From: Hoplostethus atlanticus
Taxonomy: Eukaryota > Chordata > Actinopteri > Trachichthyiformes > Trachichthyidae
Reading direction: 5' to 3'
Assembly (NCBI GenBank): GCA_034670405.1
Contig: JAXDDX010000035.1
Location: forward strand, 4,039,001-4,103,000
Length of the DNA: 64,000 bases
A program made the position numbers and the translations under genes. This document shows, piece by piece, positions 1 through 11,835 of this stretch. Position 1 is the stretch's first letter; each line of letters opens with the position of its first letter. The notes beneath the pieces are model-generated. The model saw nothing but the letters and a program-made list of their open reading frames with translations, was not told the origin of the DNA and searched no databases.

Positions 1-85
1 TCTAAAACCTGTGGCTCATTATAACTCTGGTAGCAGAGATGGCGTTTTAATGCTAGATGGAAATGCCAAGAAAAAAATGAGTCCT

Positions 86-236
86 TTTACCTGGCAAACA
101 AGTCCTTGATTGCGTTTTATACAGAAACACACAAATGCAGACAGACAGAAAGCACGCAAACAAACACACACACACTAACCCGCGTCGCAAACAAGTCTCC
201 AATTTGCATTTCTATTTCATACAGACATCCAAAAAA
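86..236. repeat. degenerate partial copies of arhgef10l exon 9 3' end
   Basis: On the minus strand the string GGAGACTTATTTG near the exon 9 donor recurs as GGAGACTTGTTTG (about 190-210) and as GGACTTGTTTGCCAG followed by GTAAAA (about 87-110). Spacing is about 80-90 bases. Both copies are followed on the plus strand by a related T-rich ...ATACAGA stretch. They read as an old local tandem duplication. Confidence 0.5.
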
Positions 237-264
237 AAAAACATGCACGCACACAAACACTAAC

Positions 265-444
265 CGAGGCAACAAATAAGTCTCCAATTTTCTCACTGCT
301 GTCCCACTCGGCCACGCGCGACGCCAGTGCGATCTGAAACATGGAGTGGCACTGCATGATCTCCCTCAGTCGATAGAATATAGGCCGGATCTTCCGTGGA
401 CTCAGGATCCGTGGATCAGCTTCCATCAAGGGTCTGTGGTATTC
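265..444 (-). CDS. arhgef10l: arhgef10l coding exon 9 (DH domain, last exon in window)
   Basis: Encodes [20 protein letters not shown], then [20 protein letters not shown] and [12 protein letters not shown], the continuing DH domain. The donor is CTCG|GTTAGT. The next expected residues (FSK...) are not in the window. Two degraded copies of this exon's 3' end lie just downstream (see findings). Confidence 0.95.
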
Positions 445-2889
445 CTGGTGAGAGACAGAAATTGAGTTTGCTGTTTTGTGTGTGTGTGTGCGGCAAAGCT
501 GAAGGTGAATCGGCAGTACACCCTCCTTAAAACACTCATTAGTGTTTCCAACAGTGAAAATAGACAAAAGAGAAGGAACAAAGGCATTGACTTGAGGAAT
601 ATGAGGAATATTTCAACCATGTAGCCTAGTCACAGTGCATGGAAGTGCATGAACCCACATGACTCAACCCTCAAAACAGTGTTTGCCACAAGCAAGCGTG
701 TTCAGAAGTCAAGGAGAGTTGTAATCATGAAAGGCAGAATAATGATGGCAAAAGAGTTGAGGGTGCAAAAGCAATACATTCTCAAGAGCATTGATTGACT
801 CATCAATCAATGCTCTTGAGAATGTTTGCGTAGCCTACATAAGTAAGTCAACAAGCTCTTTGTGGCTAGAAAGCCAGTCTCTGGAGATTCCTTTGAATTT
901 CAACATCCTCAAGTATTGATAATGTCTTCGAGCTGAACGTGCAAGATGAAAAACGGAAAAACCTCTCCAAGCAACAATGGCGGATAGACTGGTGGTGGTT
1001 TTTGTTGTTGTTTTACAAGCCATATCCCCATAAATCCATCACAGCACATGAATCATCAACAGTGGGAGCATGGGCAGGCAGCATAAACACAACAACACAA
1101 ACAATTGCACAATCTGTTTTACAGAAATAATGAAAGTTACAGCCCTCAACGTCTAATTGTGCTTGGACCCTTTCATCTTTTTATGTTCTCTCTATCTGGA
1201 GACACTGCATTTATCACTTGGTTGGACTCTCTGAATAACAAGAACGATTTCAAAAGAGCTAAACCTCCTAAGGCATCAAACATAATCATGTCACTCGACA
1301 ACAAAGGTAGCACATTGTATCTTGACAGTGAAAGATTTTGCAGTGCATAACACAGCCATTGATCGCTGCTGATTCCATTTCAGCAGGTGCACCTATGTTT
1401 TCTGCAAGGAGTAGATAACAAGAGTCTCTCTTTCCCCGCAAAAAAAGAGAGATTAAAGAGAAGAGAGTGCACCCCATCCTGTGAAAGCCCGACAGTCTCT
1501 CTTTCTTAGCATCAGCACGGCACCACAGAAATGAGGACGGCTGTTTTATCAAGATTATTTACGCTGAGACACCTTGGTAATTTGATGGATATCGCTGCTT
1601 CTCTTTTCAGTGCGATTCATAATGGCTAAATGGTGAAGATATTGCATGTGGCAGAGGAGGACTAGAGGGACTAAACAGCTCACCTGCAGGATCCTCCTGA
1701 GAGACTCCAGGTAGCTACGCTCACTCTGAATGATGGAGCCCAGGATATGGCGTCTGACAACCTAGGTAGACAACAGACCAGTCAGGAAATCTAGCGCTAA
1801 GGGGATATGATGGGGCTGCAGTGTGCGGTATGGTTTCAGTTAAGCACAGTACAGGTTGATGGATGGCACTATAATCATGTGTTTGTCACAGGGAGAAAAA
1901 GAGGAGGAGTAGGTCTGTTTGAACAAGGCTGTTTCAGTGCTGAATCATTGGGTTTCCTCTGACATGAAAGCTGTTTTTAGCTCTAATAAAATGCACTGCC
2001 TCTCCAAACAGCATTAAGAGAATAGAACAAATAGATAGTAAAAATGGACAAATATCAAATGAATGCATCAATTACAGATTACATCATTTTCAAAAAAAAT
2101 TAAATTAATAATTAAAAATATTTTTCAAAGGAAGTCCTTTTTCAAAATGAAAGCACTAGCAGTAGTGACAATACTGCATAGAGGACCATAAATATCTGGT
2201 ATTCGTTTTTAAAAGACCAAAACAATTCACACTGTGTGTTAGGAGTATACATGTGTTAATATTTGAATGAAATATATGAAATATATTTGAGAAAACCATC
2301 AATCAAATGGTGTTCAAACAAGATATTTATATATATTTCAATTTCATACGAGCATTTCTCAAAGATAAAACAAAGAACAAACAAAAAAAGATTGTCTTAG
2401 TTTTTGATAAATGATAAAAACAAACAGTTCTTTTGGACCCCACTGTATATATAAAAAAAGAAAAAAAGCTAGATGCTTTAATACATTGTGTGAATACCTT
2501 GTAACTCCAATTTTGGTGATTATTATGTTTTCACTTCAATTGAAGGATTACATGGTCCTCTGACCTATTGGGCTAATGAAACCCTTTACAATCCAATTGA
2601 ATAACATCAAAAATGTGTTGTCATCAAGTTAAAAACAAGGCTGTTTTTCTTAGTTCCTGAAAAGTTGACATTTTGGAGATACAAGGTTTTCACCCTGCAG
2701 ATACTGGATGCATGTATTTAGGAAATAAAATGTATAAGAAATATCTGCTAATCCTGTGAGGTGCACCTGCTGGCTGGTCAGACCCTCTGGCATGGGGCTC
2801 AGCTCCGGAGGAGGATGCTTCACCTCTGACACAGCTACATCCAGGTATCCTGCATCATCCTCTAGGTCTTCTGCAGACACAGAGCGAGG

Positions 2890-2943
<54 letters not shown>

Positions 2944-5900
2944 CAGCCTTCAGATCTCTCACTGCAGCTGGAGACACACTGCGACACTCTAAGTATATTA
3001 CTTCTAAAATATGAGAAGAGTTCTGTACTCTATGGAAGAAAGAGAGAGGGAGAGGGAGAGAGAGGGAGAGAGAGAGAGGCCTTGGGAAAAAAAACAATAC
3101 TGTATCTCAGAATAAAGGAGGCACGCAGACAAGTGTGTCTGCAAAAAGATGTTCCAACAGCCTCACTTCTCTGCATGGGTACAAAGACATGCAAAAGACT
3201 CAAAAAATCCCCACTTCACCCGCAACCATAAAGACATAGATACCAGAAGCCAGCACCGTTCCAATTAAAGACTTTAGAATGATAACAGAGGGTCGGTGGA
3301 AAAGAAATAGAATGCTGTGCAAATTTCCCCCTGATCAACACCTAAAAATAGCAACACTGGCCTCTTTACCTCTTTGTGATGGCTTGGAGATTTGGTTTGA
3401 GGCGTGTGTCTGATATCTGTGGTTTACGGAGCCGCTCGACACTCCATTAACGGATGCTAATCTCTCTCTATTGTTGGGCTGGGATTCCTATAGCGCAGCC
3501 TATATCGTATCACACGAGCCGCTCTACCCATCTCTTTCTCACACATCAAAAACTTGACCACGACGTCTGTCTTTAATCTGGGCAAGCCAACGCTACTTAT
3601 CCTGGCTGTTTTATTTTAAAGAGTCACAATCATTTAGATCTTTCTTTTCCATGGTGCTTTCATTTCTGCCTTAATGCTGGGATTGGAAAAAAGCAAAGGA
3701 AGACTTTCTCCTCTATCTGCCTCAAACATTACTTTGGCTCGGCTAGCATCACACACAAGCAACTGCCTAATTCAAAGAGTCAACTAAATATGTATAAGGA
3801 ACCCAGACTTCACCAGCTGGTTAACATTTAAAAAGTTTTCAAACTTCTCTACATTTACCCAGTTGGTCTTTCCTGTGGAGGAAAGACACTCTTCGCATGA
3901 CGGCTATTTTGGTCTTCTCTAGTCCATCCTTGGTTCCGCTCTTCGCTGCCTTCATGAGCTGCTGAACCTGGATGAAAGGAGAAACGAGACACAAGCGCTG
4001 TTAGCCCATGAGAAAAGAGCAAGGGGAAGAATATACAAGAACCTACAGTGTTCCTCCAGAGAAAGACGGAGAGATGTTGTGCTAGATGGGCTCATCTAGT
4101 CCTGAATCCCACCATCTGTGTCTCCCTGTGGGTTGCTGTATAGCCTCTAATCAGAGAGCCTATGAGCAAATCATGGAGAGATTATGGTAACAGAAATATG
4201 GGAGAAATTCAGCTGACCACAAACCCCACCCTGAGCATCACAGAGGCCCTGCAACCAGACTCCATAGACACAGAATATACCCATGGTGCTAGTATTTTTA
4301 AATGATGCCACTTCAGGAAACTAGGTCATTAATTGGGGGCAACTTGCACTGGTGTTTATGGAAGTAAATACGCAGAATATTATTTAATAATTCATGTGTC
4401 CCATAAACGCGTCTTAATGTTAAACCAAGGAGGGAGAGAGAGACGGAGAGTCTCCGAGGAAAGCTACAGACCAAAGAAAAGCTGAGAAACATTAAGAAGA
4501 GAAGGATGATACAGAGAGTCAGTTAATCCACTGAGTCAGCTGAGCATACAACGGAGCATATTTTAGCTCTGGGCAAGCATCATTCCTACTGGTGAACATC
4601 TAGCATTATTACTGGAGCTCTGTGTCAAAACGGTGTGATAAAGCTGCTGCTCGCTTGCTGCTAGTGAGATACCTTGATGTCATAGTTGTGCTTGCCAGCC
4701 AGCCTCATGGCCAGTTCACGTTTGGTCCTGGCACAACGCTCCCTCAGCCGACACACATCAGGGGAGAGCTACAGGTGTCGGGCGGGCGCGGGGGGGCGGG
4801 TCGCGTTTAGCCACACGAGGCAAAGGGAGGATGAAAGGTAGGGGGGGGGAGGAAGGAAACAGACAGGGGAAATGGAGGGAAAGTGATCAAGGCAAAACAA
4901 GCAAGGCAACATCGGGGATTAATCACAAGCACAAAGAGTGAAAGCTTAGAGGATCGCTTTGGTCAAAAGGGGTTATGCTGCATGAGACTAATGGCCACTG
5001 ATTTGTAGAAGGGGGAATGCAGGCGGTGTAGGGCAGATATTAAGGAAGTAAAATATGTCCCGCGGTGCTTGAATAAAGTGGTGGACTGAACGAAAGGAGA
5101 CATTCAGCAACACTTGGTGAACAATTAATTAGGCAAGCCTAATTAAGCCTAATTAAAAGAGTCACGTGTTTTGAAGAAGAATACGTTAGCCGAAACACGT
5201 TAGTTTAATATTCCTTGTTAATTGTTCACAAAGGCTAGCTGGATTCTTCCTTTTGTTTTTGTCTGGAACAGACATGCAGAGAGCTGAGGGGATTTTCATA
5301 CCTTATCCTCCTGCAATTAGCAATGCCTAACTCATTTTCTGTCCCGATACAACAAGCAATGTTGTCATTGGTCTCCCTCCCATTCTAAAAACATGATTTA
5401 ACTTGGGATAGTCTAACATGACAATGGAGTGATATCCATACACTTTCAATATGTACAAATGTGTAAAAGGTAGGTAGTGTAAATCTATGGATTAATAATC
5501 ATTCAACCCAGCAAAATATATTTTTTTAATTATTGGTGTTATTTGAAATCCCCCCTATACCTGCAGCATGAAGGAAATGCAGCATAATGTGAATGTGCAC
5601 ACAGTGCCATCATGTGGAAGACCGACACGCTGTGGCCGCGTTACACAACAGTGACGAATAGCATCCTTGGCAGAGAAGAGGCAAGAAGATCTGAGGCTTT
5701 TCAAACAGAGATGCTTCTTGTTTACTCTCATCCCACAATGAAAGGATACAGACGAGACAGCCTTTTATATATTTTTCATGTTCTTTATAGTTTTCTTCCA
5801 GTTCTATATATTAATAAAGACAACTGCGGTAGAGGGAGAGGAGATGAAATATTCTCCTTGAATTATTTCTTAAGCACTAGAAAACAACCGCGCCAAACTC

Positions 5901-5984
5901 ACTCGCAAACTCACTCACTCGCAGATGAGCATGAGCCCCCTTACCTGGGAAAAGCATGATGTAATTTAAAAGAGACACACAGTA

Positions 5985-6022
<38 letters not shown>

Positions 6023-6160
6023 CTACCTTGCTCCGTGTTGGTAGTTTGCTCTCGTTATCAGACTGGTCATCATAGCTCTCGAACTCACTGGAACTCCACC
6101 CATTGCCTGCATCCATGGGACCAACATCTCTCTGAACATCTTCATAGATCATATCCCCTT

Positions 6161-6194
<34 letters not shown>

Positions 6195-6502
6195 TACATA
6201 ATCATTCTCTATTGAGACCATGCCATGGATGGATGGTTAGAAAAGATATTTAGCTAAAAACATTCAACACACACACACTCCTGTTCTTGATACTAACCAT
6301 CAGGGTGGGGGTCCTCACTGGGAACATCATCATAGATCACCTCTGGACTCTCAGGCTGGGGCTCAACCTCCGCCACACATACCACTGGCAAAGACAAAAC
6401 GTAGCGTAAGAGTGGCGCCTATCCTCTAGCTCCTCTTTTATGGTTGCACCTAAAGCCCCTGTAGTTAGATCATGATATTTCTTCTACATTTCTCCAACAA
6501 AA

Positions 6503-6547
<45 letters not shown>

Positions 6548-9500
6548 CCAAACTACACAGCCCAAATCCTGTTGGCAAAACAGAAGAGATAAAAAGACAC
6601 TGGATCTTCTACCCTCTGGTTGGGAATTTACACAGCCTTTGGATATTTACGTACTTCCTGTTTCATTTGCATTTAAAAGTCTTCCTCCTCCGGGAGATCA
6701 GGTCTCCTGTGCATGTTGCTGTAATGGCTTTGTGCATGTGAGGCTACATGATTGTATCCCGCTTGTTTGAGGTATTGACCTCTTCTATCTCCACGCTTGG
6801 CAGGATTTGTCATTAACTGCTTTGAGAGTGTTTCGGCCTAATTTAGCTCAGTGAGCTTTATTGATTTGGTTTTAAACTGTGATTTGTCTGCAACACTTTC
6901 TTCTAAGCCCGAACACAACAATCACTGTTTTCAATTAATCTGACAGGAGATGTGTATTCTGTCATGGATTAGTCAGCAGCGCTCGGTCTAAACTTCTAAA
7001 TAACCTTGGACACAATCCAGGAGAAGAACAAAGAGCAACTCTTCTTCTACAAAAGAGGATTAGCTACACAAATGTTTTTTTCTCTCTCTCTCTCTTTCCT
7101 ACTCTTGCTCTCTCTCTCCCATCCATTTGCATGCAGAAAGCATTCAGAATAGAGAAGAAAACAACTGGATTTGGGCTATTTGGGCTAGCCTGACTATCAG
7201 CATATCTGCAAAGTGACTGGGCCTCTTGGGAACGCGACTTGTTATTTCAAACATGGTAAACCAGAAGTTCCTTACAGTGTTGTCTTACTTTTATCTAACT
7301 TTTCCATACCACAACATAATAACACTCCAGCAAACTCATTCATAGGTCAAACTCACACTGTAGGCAATAACAATAAACTGCCATTATGAAAATATCCCAG
7401 TTGTTGCAGCTGTGTTGTGGACGTTAGTTAATGATTGCGCAATAAATGTCAGAAAATCAAATCACAATTTTCCATGGCCACAATAGAGCTGAGAAGGGCC
7501 GTGGTCGCTTGCTATAAATAGGAAATACTTCATTATCCACAGTGATTCATGTACAGTACAGTGAGCTCCTGCAAATAACAACTGTGCCATCAAATTGCAC
7601 ATTATTTACTGTAACCTGATGTTTGAACATCATAACTGTGAATGCAAAAGCATGAATGTAGGAGTAATAAGCTTCAAAAACTGTAAATACTGTAAACATC
7701 AACCCAGAAATCCTACATGTTAACATTATCATTCTTATTAAGAGTAATTGTAGAAGTTTATGTTTTTGTTGGCTTCCTTTTTTCACATGTATTGATATTT
7801 TAGTCATCTGTCAGGAAGGTTTAATATAGTTTACGACTCTATTAATTTAGAAGAGTAGGACATAAAAAGTGTCATGCAGCATTGCAGGGCTCCTTTGTAA
7901 GCCTGAGCCACCTTCAAATAACGATGATGCTGCATACTGAGTCAAAATCCAAAAGCAATTTTCCTTCATGACACTTTCAACATGAGACAGGTCTATGTGT
8001 GAAAAGACAGCAGAAGAGTAGGACATAAAAAATGTCATGCAGCATTGCAGGGTTCCTTTGTAAGTCTCATTCCTGAGCCACCTTCAAATAATGATGACGC
8101 CGCAGACTGAGTCCAAATCCAAAAGCAATTTTCCTTCATGGAAATGGCCCTCTATTGATCCTCATCGTGAATTAATTGGATTCATGTCATGTCTGTGTAG
8201 AAATCAAATCATGGTATATGTGTGTGGGTGTTTGTGTGTTGTGTGTTGTGTGTGCACGTGTATGAACGTGCGTTTGTGCGTGTGTCCTCTCACATGTGTG
8301 TGTTGACTCTTTCTCTATACAAATCTATGAACAATAACACCACAGGTCTGTAATGCGGTTTTCGTGCCACCTTTAATCAAGGTCAACAAATGCAATGTGC
8401 AATGCTAACATAGTATAGGTAGTCAATATTCACAGTAGTGTTTCTTAAACTCTGGGGACCCCAATGGTTTTCTCTTGGCTCGCTCTATGATGTAAGCCCT
8501 AATACCTGAGCTTCACCGGGGTCCCAAGGCAAGTTTAATCATTTTGGGCTGAAATTGAACCCTTGATCTACACTATGAGATGCATCACCTCCCTGTCAGT
8601 GTAATTTAGTTCTGTACCTTCAGAGAGGTCCCTCGGGCTGCAGCTCTCCTTGACTGTTTCTTTGCTATGGTCTCCCGAATCAGCTCTCCTCTCCGCGGCT
8701 GACAGTTCCCCAGGAAGCTCCCGAAGCTCGTCTCCCGCAGAAGGAGCTGAGGTACTGGGCTCGACCACCGCTGAGGCCCTGGGAGGTATCCAAACATCAG
8801 CCGAGTAAAACCAACATGGAGAGTGCTGTGCGCTTCATTACAAGTTAATTTCAGTGAGAGGAAGGGGAGGCAAAGTGGCTGGAGATGGAGGTCTGAATAG
8901 TTCTCTGTTGCCCAAGCATGCAAATGCACACTCCCTTAAGGTGTGATAGGACCCATATCGCTGCTGTCAGATGAAAAACTGTAAAAGGTAATAATTCAAG
9001 GTACATTTTTGCTTGTTCCTGACTTTTAGATAGGCAGCTACGCATTGTGGTTTTGGAATGGGATTTCATGAACTCTTGGGTCATGAAACTCGACCTACCA
9101 ATAGACCATGTCAACCTTAAATTGAAGTGAAAATAAGTAAATTATCAGAATCGCAGTTTGGGAGTTTTATTATTATTATTCAATACAACAATGGCATGCT
9201 GCTCATGGTCTGTTTTGCTGGGGGGAGTTTGAACTGAGGTGTGATAATATTGCTGACTTCAGCTGCATGTAGGATGAGCTGTCCCTGTCTGCTTATTCAG
9301 AAGAACATTTGTGAGATACAAAAATATAATCACATCTCCTGCTTGTTACCTGAGAGTTTACTCAACTTGCCCCTGAGCACTGTCAAATCATTATCTGTCA
9401 TGCCTACAGCTTACTATAATCACTGCTGGCTTTTTGAATGAAAACATGCCCTGAACCAGCTATTAAAAACACATTCTGACATCACAGAGGAAAATCTTGT

Positions 9501-11804
9501 TGACACAGCTATCGCAGAGTCGTGTTGATGCTGCCAGTGAGGGATTGTCCTCCCCCACATGACTGATAATATGACAGGATCTGGAGTGTAGGAGAGTCCC
9601 ATCTACAGTAATTAAATATACCCCCCTGCTAAACACCTCAGTAATGCTAGCGATGCCAGCAGCAGTAGCAGCCAATCAGAATGATGAGCATCTCGCAGAC
9701 AAACAAGAAACATGTGTGCAAATGCCATAGTTTGGTAGTGTAGAGGAGGCATTCTTGCCATGCATTTTCTGCAGAGTGGCCATGGAAGTAGACTGTCTCT
9801 GTAGTCAACAATCCTGCAAACCATTATCTTCCTTGTATGGTATGACAGCAAAAGCATTACAAACACTGAATAGACCAGCATCTGAACCCTGCATTACAAG
9901 GTGGGGAGAAACAAAAATATGCCCTGAGCAGACATGGGCCAAATAGTATTTGTCACTTATGGAAAAGTATAATAAATTGGCTTTCAAATGTTCAGCTACT
10001 CCATTGTGTTGTCCTAGGTGGCAAACCCCAATGTAGTGTCAGCACCGTGCTCTACCCATTGAGTTATACAGTTCCACCATCTATCTAATCCTCGGCCTTC
10101 ACTTCATATTAGAACTACAGAAAATAGCCATTTGGTTACAGCAATGTCAAGCTGCATTCTGGACTGCGATTCAAGGCCTGTAAAGAATTACTCTGCTGCA
10201 TTCTGCAAGATGCTGGATCATTCATCTCAATCTGGAGAACAAGAAGCGTCTCAAACCATATGAAAACAAAAACATATTTGCCAACGTATTTCTTAGGATA
10301 AACCTATCTCATGGCATTGTAATGCTTTATGTGGAAAAGGATTAGAACCAGAACAATAACAGCGCTGCTTGTTTGCCTGGCTTTGTGCATTCACGTCATA
10401 TGTGAGTGATTTGAGCAGTGTATAGATCCAGGCATATCTGTGCACATCCCTTCACAACCTATCTGTGCCTAAGCCCTGGTGAGTCATATAGCTAAAGGAG
10501 AGAAACAGGAATCATTTTTCAATGCAAATGACATAGCCCGGGGCACAGCACAGCCTAAACCGGGAGCTGCCTGAATGCAAATCTCCCTCTTCCATCTGTT
10601 TCCATTCCCTTCAGCTACTGTGCCAGGGCAATACTGCCTGCCATAGCTCTACCTGTTTTGCCCTCTGGTCTCTCCTGGGCATAGCTGTTCTTTATAACTG
10701 CACGGGCATTGTGCTGACCATGATGGAGCTCTGTTTGTCCTCAGGTCATCCACCCGATAAACAACTGCCCCAGTCTTCACATCGAACCATTCCCTACTAT
10801 ACAGCCGGCCTTACTGCTCAAAGTTATTCTACACATGACAGACTCCAGATTAGATAGCACTCCTTGGCTCATGGCTCCTCATTACATCTGCGTGCTTTAT
10901 GGCAGGGAATATACACATGGGTTGTGTGCTTAAAGTACACATCGTTTGCTTTCACAGCACATCCGACTGAGGCAAAGTATGGCAAGGTGAGTTATGGGGT
11001 CTTCATAAATGTGTGAAAATGTGTTCTGTAAGCTATATTCCGTGAGTTTTCTGAAGAAATGTAAAACTGTAAATTTCTGTAAGGCAGAGAGAGGGTAAAA
11101 AGGTGAAATCAAACAAATAGGGAAGAGTTTCGATGAGAAAGACAGAGAGGTGAAGTTAAACTACTTGTGTGCTCTGTTTGAAGTTTGTATAGAAAATCTC
11201 TTTGTATAGAAAACGGACGCATACATGCCAGGTTGTCATGGCATCTTTTGTGTAGCTATTTTCATCGCTGAGGTTCCATGCGATGCATTTAATGAAAACT
11301 GTCTGTCAAGGAGCGGTGTGCAAAGGAAATGCTACAAACACTTAAGCACACATAAAACACATGGGGGGGAAAAAACTGCTGCCTTGAGCCTTGTAGCTGC
11401 AATAAACTGATATGCTGTCTTTGCAGTGTTAAGAAAAACCCATATTTCTGAAATAACAATCGCAAAGTAATTTTGGCAATATTATTCTCAAACTGCTGAC
11501 AGATCTGGTGGATGTGCTGACAGTCTTTACACCTTTATGGTGGAAATTGCTATTGATAGCTCTTCTTTAAAAGGCAGAGTATTGACTAAACCCAAGTGGA
11601 AATGTGCACTCAGCAGAAATCTCCCTGTGTGAGAAATTGCAGAGACCTCACTGTGACTTTCTCACCCACACACACACACACACACACACACCCACACACA
11701 TATACACACTTGCACATGCGCACACACAGACACACACACATATGCAATCATTCATGCACAAATGTACACATGAAAGCACATATTCACACTGTGGTACATG
11801 TACA

Positions 11805-11835
<31 letters not shown>

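Larger units (their letters stand above)
445..6297 (-). other. arhgef10l: introns 3-8 of arhgef10l
   Basis: Introns of 139 to 1258 bases between exons 3 and 9. They hold CA and GA microsatellites, a perfect hairpin at 778-825, a foldback at 5117-5229, and an AT-rich stretch at about 2080-2460. I see no further coding exon: the exon phases close without one. Confidence 0.8.
6385..8617 (-). other. arhgef10l: arhgef10l intron 2
   Basis: 2.2 kb without visible coding sequence. It holds a CA microsatellite, a CT tract at about 7080-7120, a tandem duplication at 7849-8140 and a TG-rich patch at 8216-8300. Confidence 0.75.

Noticed and set aside
8606-8929. Alternative open frame (107 codons) over arhgef10l exon 2
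   Set aside because: It does not connect in phase to the IYDDV exon, and the other frame does.
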